Assembly: GCA_020057765.1 (NCBI GenBank)
Contig: JAGVFE010000086.1
Location: 1 to 13,307, forward strand
DNA length: 13,307 nt
Origin: Candidatus Woesebacteria bacterium
GTDB taxonomy: Bacteria > Patescibacteriota > Microgenomatia > UBA10105 > UBA927
Direction: 5' to 3'
Every line of letters starts with the position of its first letter. Position 1 is the first letter of the stretch. Of the stretch, positions 5,036-13,054 are shown in pieces. The notes beneath the pieces were generated by a model, which was not told the DNA's origin, searched no databases, and was given only the letters and a program-made list of their open reading frames with translations. The position numbers and the translations under genes are program-made.

Positions 5036-6741
5036 TATTCTTCAAGCGTTGAGGTGTCCCCAACGGGAAGTCCCATCTCTTTAGCTTTCAAAATCCTCCT
5101 CATGATTTTGCCGGAGCGGGTTTTGGGCAACTTGTCGATGAATTCAATCTCGCGCGGATAGGCGTGGCCTGCAAGGTGTTTTTTGACGTAATCCATGAGT
5201 TCAGTTTTGAGTTGTTCAGAGGGCTTGGTTCCTGCATCAAGCACCACAAATGCTTTGATGATTTCTCCTCGGAGTGTGTCAGGCTTGCCGATGACACCTG
5301 CTTCTACGACCGCAGGATGCTCGACAAGGGCTGATTCCACTTCAAATGGTCCGACACGCTCTCCTGCGGTTTTGATGACATCATCGGCTCGCCCGATGAA
5401 CCAAAAATAACCATCGGCATCTTTCCACCCACGGTCTCCGGAAATATACCATCCGTGTTCAAAATAACTCTTGTATTTTTGTGGGCGCTTCCAGATAGTT
5501 TTCATCATCAATGGCCAACCGGGCCTGAGGGCGATGTTGCCTTCGGCATTTGTCTCTACTTCTTTTCCCTGCTCGTCGACGATTGCCGCAACTACTCCAG
5601 GGAATGGCTTGCCCATGGATCCGATTTTGATATCCATACACGGATAGTTGGCTATGGATATAGCGCCGGTTTCCGTCTGCCACCAGGTATCGTGAAACGG
5701 TTTGTCAAAAACCTTGATTGCCCATTTGATGGCCTCGGGATTGAGCGGTTCACCCACGGAACACATGTGGCGCAAGGAAGTCAGGTCATGTTTTTTAACC
5801 AACTCATCGCCTGCTGCCATCAGCATCCTGATGGCTGTTGGTGCGGTGTACCAAACCGTAACTTTGTACTTTTCTAAAATTTCATACCAACGTTTCGGAT
5901 CAAATCGCCCAGCGTGAACCACAGCGGTAACTCCCGCCGTCCAGCTGCCGAGAATTTCGTAGGCTATGCCCGTTACCCACCCCGGATCTGCCGTGCACCA
6001 ATACGTATCATCGTCCCGAAGATCTAGAACCCATTTGGCCGTTGCATATTGCCCAATAACAGCCCGATGTGCGTGAACGACACCCTTTGGCTTACCGGTG
6101 GTGCCGGAGGTATAGAGCATAAATGCGTAATCTTCCGGATCCATGTGGGCAACATGGAGGTCTTCGCTTGCTTTTTCAAAAGATTTTTGGAAATCCTGGG
6201 TGTCAACGGTAATAATATGTTTGAGTTCTGGAAGTTTACTTTTAATTTTGTCGATACGAAGCTTCAATTCGCTGTTGGTAATGACCACCTGCGCTCCGCT
6301 ATTTTCCAACCGATCGGCAAGGGCTTGTTCCTGAAAAGCGGAGAAAAGTGTTCCGGCGGTCGCGCCGATTTTAAGAATTCCTAAAAATGAAAAATACAAC
6401 TCAGGGATACGCGGGAGAAAAATAAAAACCCGATCGCCTCGTTCTACCCCAAAATCTTTGAGAATATTGCCGATTTTGTTTGAAGCGAGAGCAAGTTCTT
6501 CAAACGTAAATTTTTTTTGTTCGCCTGCCTCGCCTTCCCAATAAAGCGCGACTTTATTTTTCCGCCACGTATGAAGATGACGGTCGACCGCGTTATAAGC
6601 AGCATTGAGTTTGCCATCAAACCAATCGAGTTCCTTATGAGCGGTTTTCCAATCAAATACACGATAGGCGTGATCGTAATCGTCAAGGTTGGGTGGAAAA
6701 CGGAAGTCTTTTGAAGTTTTTTTGTACGTATCAACTTTCAT
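5032..6741 (-). CDS. acsA: Acetyl-CoA synthetase, AMP-forming (AcsA-like)
   Basis: This enzyme activates acetate to acetyl-CoA through acetyl-AMP. At 569 residues it resembles the shorter Bacillus AcsA type rather than the roughly 650-residue Acs. Motifs in order are the ATP loop YTSGTTGKPKG (210-220), WWQTETG (353-359), the hinge region GRADDVIK (450-457) and the C-terminal PKTRSGKIMRR (539-549) with catalytic Lys545. The tryptophans in the WWQTETG motif favour a small acyl group such as acetate or propionate. Lys545 is the position that is acetylated to switch off the enzyme in other bacteria; no acetyltransferase gene is nearby. It is the last gene of the operon, its ATG overlapping the upstream stop as ATGA, and its end overlaps rsmI by 4 nt. 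No terminator space exists. Propionate or another short acid is possible as substrate. Confidence 0.93.
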   Translation of the reverse strand: MKVDTYKKTSKDFRFPPNLDDYDHAYRVFDWKTAHKELDWFDGKLNAAYNAVDRHLHTWRKNKVALYWEGEAGEQKKFTFEELALASNKIGNILKDFGVERGDRVFIFLPRIPELYFSFLGILKIGATAGTLFSAFQEQALADRLENSGAQVVITNSELKLRIDKIKSKLPELKHIITVDTQDFQKSFEKASEDLHVAHMDPEDYAFMLYTSGTTGKPKGVVHAHRAVIGQYATAKWVLDLRDDDTYWCTADPGWVTGIAYEILGSWTAGVTAVVHAGRFDPKRWYEILEKYKVTVWYTAPTAIRMLMAAGDELVKKHDLTSLRHMCSVGEPLNPEAIKWAIKVFDKPFHDTWWQTETGAISIANYPCMDIKIGSMGKPFPGVVAAIVDEQGKEVETNAEGNIALRPGWPLMMKTIWKRPQKYKSYFEHGWYISGDRGWKDADGYFWFIGRADDVIKTAGERVGPFEVESALVEHPAVVEAGVIGKPDTLRGEIIKAFVVLDAGTKPSEQLKTELMDYVKKHLAGHAYPREIEFIDKLPKTRSGKIMRRILKAKEMGLPVGDTSTLEEY

Positions 6742-7850
6742 TTCTTATGCTCTCTGATGGCGAATTTATCCTTCAGTTTCTTGAGATTTTCAACGACTCC
6801 CGTATATTCCAGCTCATCCATTCCGGCCATGGCAGGTCCATAAAATCCTTGCCTCCTCATTTCCAGCGTTTTTTCTGATGCTTTATTGCGAATTATGTCC
6901 CAAAACGGCTGATCAAAAAGATCTACGGCTTCGGTAAGCTTGCCTTCATGTACGCAATAGCCTGCCGCAGACACAATAGTAGGACCATCAAAATAAGAAA
7001 TAATCGAACCCTGCTTAACCGGCATGACGGCTACATGATGGCTGCCCCGGTTATCGCCAAGGGTGTAGTGAGCCAGAGCCCATGGAGAAAGTATTTCACC
7101 GGTTGACGGAAACTGTTTTTGCGTCCGCACAATTGCTACCGGATCGTCTTTGCCGACGTATTTGCCTGCGATATTGTGCAACCGGCTCGTGGATGCAACT
7201 GCAGCAGTTAAGCCGGTAGCATTTTCTACAACCGATTCAATGACATAGTGATTGGGATCCCGCAGGAGCGTGCAAATGTCGTAGTAATCTGCCGGAACTG
7301 CCATGGTTGCCACACTGTCTGCCTCGGTATTGTTGACATCCATGATGTTGAACGTAAATCCTGCGCCAAAATCAGGTGCCAATAGAAGGCCCGCGTTGTG
7401 GTAAGGATTGGCAAATCCTTCAAACAATGGATAATTAAAGACTCCCGGTCCGCATTTGTCTGCAGCAAAAACGACAAATGGTTCTGCCGGCCGTTCTTCT
7501 AACTCAATTTCAGCCGACCCCGGTCCCATACCCCGCACGTTGCCGGAAAACGCGTCTTTGAGAAGATCCTGGCCCGCGCCATAGAGTCCCTGGGATTTGG
7601 CAATTTTGGTTGTTTCTATAAATGTATCCCACGCAAGCTTGTGAATATCCGGGTTGTCGACCCCCTTGGTGTGGGTCATGAGGAGTGCAATGTCGTCACC
7701 TGTAAATGTCACCCGGCTGTCAATGAGCAATCCCTTGCTCATTGCCTGAGCTTGAAATTCGCGAGCTTTTGCCAACATCGCCTCACTGGGCCGATTGTGC
7801 CCGCCGACGGAGCCTGTATCTGCTTTGATAAGAGAGAGGGTTGTTTTCAT
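6738..7850 (-). CDS. fbp: Fructose-1,6-bisphosphate aldolase/phosphatase (archaeal-type, class V FBPase)
   Basis: A single bifunctional enzyme that condenses dihydroxyacetone phosphate with glyceraldehyde 3-phosphate and then removes the 1-phosphate to give fructose 6-phosphate. It is best known from archaea and deep-branching bacteria. The 370 residues begin MKTTLSLIKADTGSVGGH, matching the archaeal enzymes. Probable metal and phosphate residues are Asp11, His18, Asp52/Asp53 (GDD), Gln94 (AGQD) and Asp131 (ADK). The aldolase pair, Tyr231 and Schiff-base Lys234, lies in GKYVGKDDP, and the late tyrosine of the active site is Tyr349 in LEYTG. Both activities should therefore be intact. The family works in the gluconeogenic direction only. 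It overlaps gpmI upstream and acs downstream by 4 nt each. Origin by ancient transfer from archaea is plausible but not shown here. Confidence 0.95.
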   Translation of the reverse strand: MKTTLSLIKADTGSVGGHNRPSEAMLAKAREFQAQAMSKGLLIDSRVTFTGDDIALLMTHTKGVDNPDIHKLAWDTFIETTKIAKSQGLYGAGQDLLKDAFSGNVRGMGPGSAEIELEERPAEPFVVFAADKCGPGVFNYPLFEGFANPYHNAGLLLAPDFGAGFTFNIMDVNNTEADSVATMAVPADYYDICTLLRDPNHYVIESVVENATGLTAAVASTSRLHNIAGKYVGKDDPVAIVRTQKQFPSTGEILSPWALAHYTLGDNRGSHHVAVMPVKQGSIISYFDGPTIVSAAGYCVHEGKLTEAVDLFDQPFWDIIRNKASEKTLEMRRQGFYGPAMAGMDELEYTGVVENLKKLKDKFAIREHKK

Positions 7851-9481
7851 ATTACAAAGTCTGCCAACAAATTCTTCCCCGTCATTTCGGCCGGAATCGG
7901 CAAGCCCATATGCGACAAAATTGTTGGCGCGATATCCGCAAGCCTACCCTTGGGCATATCGTATCCGTAACCATAGTATTTTGCGTCGATCATAATAAAG
8001 GGTACCGGAAACGTTGAGTGCTCGGTATCTGTTTGCCCATTGGGACCAAGCATCTCTTCCACGTTACCATGGTCTCCTGTAATGACGCAAGTCCCCTTTT
8101 TGGCAAGAATAGCTTCCACAATTTTACCGATGCAGACGTCGGTTACCTCACACGCGGCGATAGAGGCCGCGATGTTGCCGGTATGGGCCACCATGTCCGG
8201 GTTGGCAAAATTAACTACAGTGAAGCCGTAGATCCTTGAAGACAAACGATTAACGAGTTGCTCTGTCAGTTCGACCGCTGACATTTTTGGCTCCAGGTCA
8301 TAGGTAGCAACTTTTTGTGATGGCATAATGAGGCGGTCTTCTCCGTCAAATGGTTCCTCCCGCATACCGCTGAAGTAAAATGTGACAAACCGCTCTTTTT
8401 CCGTTTCTGCCGCTCGCAATTGCCTCAATTTGGCCTGAGCAATAACTTGACCAAGGGTATTGAGTATCGGTTCACGGCTAAAGGCAACACTGCACGGAAC
8501 ATCCCGTTCATATTGAGTCATGGTTACGAAAAAAAGATTCGGTAATTTGATGTTTCGACGAAAAGGCTTATTGGTTGTTTCGATTTCTACAACATGTTTT
8601 TTGTGGTATTTCACCGCATACGGATCGAATGATGCAAGCTCGGGATGAGTTTCAAAATTGCCAAGGGTAAAGGCGCGAGTCAATTGTCTCGGTCGGTCTA
8701 TGCGATAGTTAAAAAAAATAACGGCGTCGCAATCAGCAATTCGGGGCAAAGGCGTGCCATTGGCATCAGTTATTTGCACCGGCTCAATGAATTCGTCCGT
8801 AATATTGCGATCGTATGAAGCCTTTATTACAACTTCGGCAGAGAGAGCACGTTTTTCGATCTGTTCGGTCAATGCGACATATGCTTTTTGGGTTCGGTCC
8901 CAGCGGCGATCGCGATCCATGCCAAAATAGCGGCCCATGATCGTAGCAATTTTGCCAACCCCCTTACTTTTGCAAACTGTCTCAAGTTCACTGACAAATC
9001 GAAGTCCCGAGCGTGGCGGTGAATCGCGGCCATCGGCAAAAATATGTAGATAAACATTTTCCTTGGCGCCATTTCGCTCAAGAAGCTGCAAGAGGGCATA
9101 GAGATGCTCCCGGCTGGCATGCACACCGGCATCTGAAAGAACTCCCATGAGATGAATATTCGAATGGTGTTCTTGAGAATAATGAATTGCGGCCAAGAAG
9201 GCATCATTGGTAAAAAAACTCCCATCGGCAATCGACATATTGATGCGCGGTAGATCCTGATAGACTACCCGTCCGGCGCCGATATTTAAGTGTCCTGTTT
9301 CGGTGTTGCCGTCTTCTCCGGATGGAAGTCCGACTGCTTCGCCGGCGGCAGCAAGTTCAGCGTGCGGGTAGCTGTGCCACAGGCTGGGCATGTGAGTGAG
9401 CTTGGCCAATGAAACGGCATTGCCCGGACCGGGAGGAGCAAGACCCCAGCCATCGAGAATGATGAGAACGAGAGGTTTCAT
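7847..9481 (-). CDS. gpmI: Phosphoglycerate mutase, cofactor-independent (2,3-BPG-independent), Thr nucleophile variant
   Basis: GpmI interconverts 3- and 2-phosphoglycerate through a phosphoenzyme, using two metal ions. It has 544 residues, somewhat longer than the usual 510-515; a basic insert around HKKHVVEIETTNKPFRRN accounts for part of this. First-metal ligand Asp10 is in ILDGWG. Substrate-binding residues appear as SDAGVH, ADGRDSPP, GRYFGMDRDRRW and NYRIDRPRQ, and the lysine in AETEK is present. The C-terminal metal set is complete (NPDMVAH, TGDHGN, TEHS). The odd point is the nucleophile: the family has GNSEVGH, but here it is GNTETGH, with Thr60 encoded by ACC at 9304-9302. Other alkaline-phosphatase-fold enzymes use Thr as nucleophile, so activity is likely. 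It is coupled by ATGA overlaps to eno and fbp. Confidence 0.95.
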   Translation of the reverse strand: MKPLVLIILDGWGLAPPGPGNAVSLAKLTHMPSLWHSYPHAELAAAGEAVGLPSGEDGNTETGHLNIGAGRVVYQDLPRINMSIADGSFFTNDAFLAAIHYSQEHHSNIHLMGVLSDAGVHASREHLYALLQLLERNGAKENVYLHIFADGRDSPPRSGLRFVSELETVCKSKGVGKIATIMGRYFGMDRDRRWDRTQKAYVALTEQIEKRALSAEVVIKASYDRNITDEFIEPVQITDANGTPLPRIADCDAVIFFNYRIDRPRQLTRAFTLGNFETHPELASFDPYAVKYHKKHVVEIETTNKPFRRNIKLPNLFFVTMTQYERDVPCSVAFSREPILNTLGQVIAQAKLRQLRAAETEKERFVTFYFSGMREEPFDGEDRLIMPSQKVATYDLEPKMSAVELTEQLVNRLSSRIYGFTVVNFANPDMVAHTGNIAASIAACEVTDVCIGKIVEAILAKKGTCVITGDHGNVEEMLGPNGQTDTEHSTFPVPFIMIDAKYYGYGYDMPKGRLADIAPTILSHMGLPIPAEMTGKNLLADFVI

Positions 9482-10746
9482 TGTGGAAACAACTCCGCCT
9501 CTATTTGTAACAATCGATTGTATTTTGCCACTCGTTCTCCTCGAACGGGCGCGCCAAATTTGACGTAATCGGCTTGCACTGCCACTCCTAGATCAGCAAT
9601 AAAGGTGTCATTGGTCTCTGCACTCCGGTGAGAAACAATGGTTGCAAGACCTGCTTTTTTGGCTTTAGCCACAACCTGCAAATATTCCGAGAGTGTTCCA
9701 ATCTGATTTGGTTTCAGGAGTACGGCCGAACACGCTTTTTGAGCAATCGCCTGGTCGAGCCTGGCCGCATTGGTGGCAACAAGGTCATCGGCAATGACGA
9801 GCACATCTTTGCCGATTTGAGCTGTCAATTCCCTCCACCCTTCCCAATCATCTTCATCGAGGGGATCTTCCAAAAGCAAGAGACGATACTGACGATTGAG
9901 TTCTATGAGATATTTAACAAAGTCTTTTGGTGAAAGCTCCTGCGGTTTGTCTTTAATGCGATATCCGCCTTGCGTTTTGAAGTGACTGGCTGCAACATCC
10001 AAACCCAAAAATATATCAACACCAAACGTATACGGCGATTGCTTGATTGCATCCATTATTAAGCCAAATGCTTCGGAGTTCGTAAAAAGATTGGGTGCAA
10101 AGCCGCCTTCGTCGCCAACGGAATGAACAGCGTTCCGATATACAAGGATATCATTGAGGATGTGATCAAGCTCCACGCCCATTTGAAGTCCAACATGATA
10201 CGATTTGTTCGTTGCCGGAACCACATGAAATTCTTGAAAGTCCAAATTGCCCGCACCGTGCTTGCCTCCATTGATAAGATTGAGTGTCGGTGTGGGCATG
10301 CGCTTGATTGGTGTCGGCAGTAACGTGTTAAAGAGCGCATTTAAATAATTATAAAGTGGAGCGCGCTGTTGAGCTGATGCAGCAGCTGCTGTGGCCAATG
10401 AAACCGACAGAATGGCATTGGCCCCCAGCTTGGCTTTGTTGGGCGTACCATCAAGTTGGATCATGGTCGTGTCTATGACACCTTGGTTGAGACCATCCAT
10501 GCCGCGAAGCTTAGGACCGATGACGGTATTGACGTTGTTGACGGCTTTCAGGACCCCCATCCCCCGATAGCGCTTATCATCTTTATCCCGAAGTTCGACT
10601 GCCTCATACGTGCCAATCGACGCACCTGCAGGAACCGCAGCAATGCCACGGTAGCCGCTTTCGAAAACGACCATGGTTTCAACCGTAGGGTTACCGCGGG
10701 AATCTAAAATCTCACGAGCAATGATAGCGTAAATATTAGTACTCAT
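9478..10746 (-). CDS. eno: Enolase (phosphopyruvate hydratase)
   Basis: Enolase interconverts 2-phosphoglycerate and phosphoenolpyruvate. It has 422 residues, close to the usual 425-435. It begins NIYAIIAREILDSRGNPTVE. Catalytic residues are seen as Glu213 in GDEGG, Lys345 in LLKPNQIG and His163 in INGGKHGAG. Metal ligands are Asp250 (LGLDVAAS), Glu293 (LLEDPLDE) and the Asp in IADDL (320/321). The phosphate-contact motif SHRSAETND is at 372-380. The mobile active-site loop reads PAGASIG (39-45) instead of the common PSGASTG; the metal-binding Ser43 is kept. The start overlaps the ppsA stop and the end overlaps the gpmI start, each as ATGA. No Shine-Dalgarno box is seen, which suits termination-reinitiation. 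Confidence 0.97.
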   Translation of the reverse strand: MSTNIYAIIAREILDSRGNPTVETMVVFESGYRGIAAVPAGASIGTYEAVELRDKDDKRYRGMGVLKAVNNVNTVIGPKLRGMDGLNQGVIDTTMIQLDGTPNKAKLGANAILSVSLATAAAASAQQRAPLYNYLNALFNTLLPTPIKRMPTPTLNLINGGKHGAGNLDFQEFHVVPATNKSYHVGLQMGVELDHILNDILVYRNAVHSVGDEGGFAPNLFTNSEAFGLIMDAIKQSPYTFGVDIFLGLDVAASHFKTQGGYRIKDKPQELSPKDFVKYLIELNRQYRLLLLEDPLDEDDWEGWRELTAQIGKDVLVIADDLVATNAARLDQAIAQKACSAVLLKPNQIGTLSEYLQVVAKAKKAGLATIVSHRSAETNDTFIADLGVAVQADYVKFGAPVRGERVAKYNRLLQIEAELFPQ

Positions 10747-13016
10747 TTTGTTATGAGTTTGCGTTCCGCTTCATAAATCGTTTGCCGAACGCCATCGACG
10801 ACATCAGCGTTGACTGATACGCTCGTTACTCCCCACGAAACGAGTTTTTCCACCAGTTCCGGATAATCTGACGGTGCCTGGCCGCAAATAGAACTCGTGA
10901 TACCCTGCTTGGCGCAGGCTTTAATCGTGCGCTCAAGTGCCCAAAGCACTGCCTCATCCATCTCATGGAAATCTTTGGCCACTTCGCTGTTATCCCGATC
11001 GGTGCCCAAAATAAGCATGGTTAAGTCATTGGATCCGATGGAAACACCATCAATGCCAATATCGAGGTATTTATCGATACTGATGACGTTCGTAGGAATT
11101 TCCACCATCATCCAAAAATGAAAAGACGATGAACGGGATAGTCCGGCTCCGATAACAATTTTTTTGACCTCTAACAACTCTTTGGCTGAACGGACGAACG
11201 GAATCATGAGTGATAAATTTTTCAATCCGTGTTTATTGCGGACTATTTTGATCGCTTCAAGCTCCATTTCAAATACCCGGGGGTCAGCGATGTAACGAGC
11301 TGCCCCGCGGTACCCAAGCATTGGGTTTTCCTCTTTCGGCTCGTATTTTTCTCCACCCGCCAGACCGCGGAATTCATTGGTTCGGAAGTCGCTGGCTCGG
11401 TAAACCACCGGCCGGGGGTGAAACGCTTCGCAAATAGTCGTCATGCCTGCAGCTAACTGATGTATGAAAAGCGATTCCTTTTTATCATCAATAAATTTTC
11501 TCGGGTGTGTGCCGATTTGCGCCATCATAAACTCCGCGCGAAAAAGTCCCACGCCGTCGACATTCATCTTGGCCACAATTTTTGCCCGGTCGGGTTCAGC
11601 CAAATTGACGTAAACGTTCGTCGCTGTTTTTAAGTTTTTTTTATGTATGACATGTGGCATTGGTAATTTGATATTTGACATTACCATTCCACGGTAAATC
11701 TCTCCATTCGTACCGTTGACCGTAACAACCAAGCCGTCTTTGAGTACTTTCCGTGCGCCCTTGGCTCCCACGACGCAGGGGATGCCCAGTTCCCGCGAAA
11801 CGATGGCCGCATGGGACGTTCTGCCGCCACGTTCTGTAACAATGGCGACAGCCTTCCTCATTGCCGGTACATAATCTGGGTTGGTCATCTCAGCAACCAA
11901 AACGTCACCAGTTTTTATTTTATTAAGTTCTTTGGGTGATGTAAGCTTCGTCACCGGCCCGCTTGCCATGCCTGGACTGGCCGGATCTCCCTTCAAAATA
12001 GCTTGCAGCTTTCTGCTTTCAGCTGACAGCTGATTGCTGCTAGCTGAAAACCCTTGCAGCGTCGTGACCGGCCTGGTCTGTACCAAGTAAATCTTTCCAT
12101 CTTCAATGGCCCATTCAGAATCCTGTGGGAAAAAATAATGATGTTCAAGTTTTTTTGAAAGAGAGGCAAGTTCAACAATCTCTTTATCCGTTAGCTTCTG
12201 TTTGCTTCCCTCAGATTTAGACAAGTTTACTTCACTATTTTTGCTTCCTTTCCTCGTCATCATCCGTTCCTGCGTGCGCGGCTGTTTGATGAGGATTTTC
12301 AATTCTTTTTTATTAACCTCGTAGTGATCCGGTGTTACAGCGCCCTGAACAATCAGCTCGCCAAGTCCGTAAATGGCCTCAATGATAATTTTTGTTTTAT
12401 CGTTGGTTACCGGATCGACAGAAAACATGATGCCGGACTTTTCGGAGGCAACCATCTTCTGAACCGGCACGGCGATGCTGACTGTAAAATGATCAAACTT
12501 ATTCGTGACTCGGTAGAAAATGGCTCGAGCCGTAAACAAAGAAGCCCAAGCTTCCTTTACTTTCTCAATCAAACTTGATTCACCAGATACGTTAAGAAAC
12601 GTTGCCTGTTGGCCGGCAAACGACGCATTCGGTAAGTCTTCAGCGGTAGCTGATGATCGCACCGCCACGTAGGGATGCTTAAACATGTCGTCATTGAGCG
12701 CAAAGTAAGCTTTAATGATCTCTTGCGCAATGTCTTTAGGAAATTCTGATCGAGTAATGAGATGTTGAACTGTCTTTGCGGTCCTCTCAAGTTCATCGCT
12801 TTTGCTGACATCTAATCCTTCTAATTCCTTTCGTATTTTTTCTTCTAATCGGTTGTGATCAAGAAATTCCTTGTAGGCGGCGACAGCAACGATAAACCCC
12901 GGTGGCACGGGAAATCCGGCTTGTGTCATCTCGCCGAGATTAGCCCCTTTGCCACCAACGATAGCGCCGTCTTCTTTATCAACTTGGTCAAACCAGACAA
13001 CATATTTGGCAGACAT
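10743..13016 (-). CDS. ppsA: Phosphoenolpyruvate synthase (pyruvate, water dikinase)
   Basis: PpsA makes PEP from pyruvate and ATP, releasing AMP and phosphate, the entry step of gluconeogenesis from pyruvate. It has 757 residues in three domains. The ATP-grasp nucleotide domain covers about 1-320 (GGKGANLGEM, AVRSSATAEDLPNASFAGQQ, LVQTRPVTT). The swivelling phosphohistidine domain covers about 340-445, with TERGGRTSHAAIVSRE placing the phospho-acceptor at His402 and the neighbouring regulatory-type Thr at 400. The PEP/pyruvate barrel covers about 465-757, with catalytic Cys711 in ICGQAPSD. The first linker (323-339) is encoded by a 7-bp tandem repeat. A Ser/Lys-rich stretch at 257-273 also looks inserted. 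The next gene downstream overlaps by ATGA. The ATG at 13016 gives the family N-terminus; no Shine-Dalgarno box is seen. Pyruvate phosphate dikinase is less likely on length and layout. Confidence 0.96.
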   Translation of the reverse strand: MSAKYVVWFDQVDKEDGAIVGGKGANLGEMTQAGFPVPPGFIVAVAAYKEFLDHNRLEEKIRKELEGLDVSKSDELERTAKTVQHLITRSEFPKDIAQEIIKAYFALNDDMFKHPYVAVRSSATAEDLPNASFAGQQATFLNVSGESSLIEKVKEAWASLFTARAIFYRVTNKFDHFTVSIAVPVQKMVASEKSGIMFSVDPVTNDKTKIIIEAIYGLGELIVQGAVTPDHYEVNKKELKILIKQPRTQERMMTRKGSKNSEVNLSKSEGSKQKLTDKEIVELASLSKKLEHHYFFPQDSEWAIEDGKIYLVQTRPVTTLQGFSASSNQLSAESRKLQAILKGDPASPGMASGPVTKLTSPKELNKIKTGDVLVAEMTNPDYVPAMRKAVAIVTERGGRTSHAAIVSRELGIPCVVGAKGARKVLKDGLVVTVNGTNGEIYRGMVMSNIKLPMPHVIHKKNLKTATNVYVNLAEPDRAKIVAKMNVDGVGLFRAEFMMAQIGTHPRKFIDDKKESLFIHQLAAGMTTICEAFHPRPVVYRASDFRTNEFRGLAGGEKYEPKEENPMLGYRGAARYIADPRVFEMELEAIKIVRNKHGLKNLSLMIPFVRSAKELLEVKKIVIGAGLSRSSSFHFWMMVEIPTNVISIDKYLDIGIDGVSIGSNDLTMLILGTDRDNSEVAKDFHEMDEAVLWALERTIKACAKQGITSSICGQAPSDYPELVEKLVSWGVTSVSVNADVVDGVRQTIYEAERKLITK
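12001..12049. repeat. Seven tandem heptads (GCTnnnn) inside ppsA
   Basis: Read on the + strand, the 49 bp divide exactly into GCTTGCA, GCTTTCT, GCTTTCA, GCTGACA, GCTGATT, GCTGCTA and GCTGAAA. The period is lost immediately on both sides. It encodes residues 323-339 of PEP synthase (FSASSNQLSAESRKLQA), a linker between domains. It resembles the degenerate 7-bp short tandem repeats found dispersed in several bacterial genomes, which translate to Gln-Leu-Ser-Ala-rich peptides. Here it is kept in frame within an essential-looking enzyme. Confidence 0.85.
12201..12248. repeat. 9-bp direct repeat flanking a Ser/Lys-rich stretch of ppsA
   Basis: TTTGCTTCC occurs at 12201-12209 and 12240-12248. The copies are 39 bp (13 codons) apart and therefore in frame; each encodes GSK. 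They bracket the low-complexity stretch NSEVNLSKSE in the nucleotide-binding domain. This could mark a small insertion or duplication, or be chance. Confidence 0.5.
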
Positions 13017-13054
13017 ATGTTCAGTATGAAGAATTTAACGGAAAGCCGCAAGGG
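13017..13054 (-). promoter_or_regulatory. 38-nt gap before ppsA with a weak candidate promoter
   Basis: The largest gap in the carbon operon. On the minus strand, TTGCGG (13051-13046) and CATACT (13028-13023) are 17 nt apart, with three and four of six consensus bases. The -10 ends 6 nt before the ppsA ATG, the same spacing as the leaderless candidates elsewhere in the window. It could be an internal promoter, or simply a spacer in one transcript with the upstream isomerase gene. No terminator hairpin is visible. Confidence 0.3.

Noticed and set aside
5455..5877. Open frame of 140 codons on the + strand inside acs
   Set aside because: Antisense shadow of conserved acetyl-CoA synthetase motifs; no family resemblance.
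10365..10392. Second heptad-like GCTG-rich stretch in eno
   Set aside because: The GCTG/CAGC runs encode an alanine-rich helix (AAAASAQ) of normal enolase and do not keep a 7-bp period.
12001..12049. Heptad array as a CRISPR or mobile-element end
   Set aside because: The units are 7 bp with no spacers, no terminal inverted repeats and no target duplication, and the reading frame is preserved.
13041..13050. Hairpin CGG-AAAG-CCG before ppsA as a terminator
   Set aside because: The stem is only 3 bp and no U-run follows.
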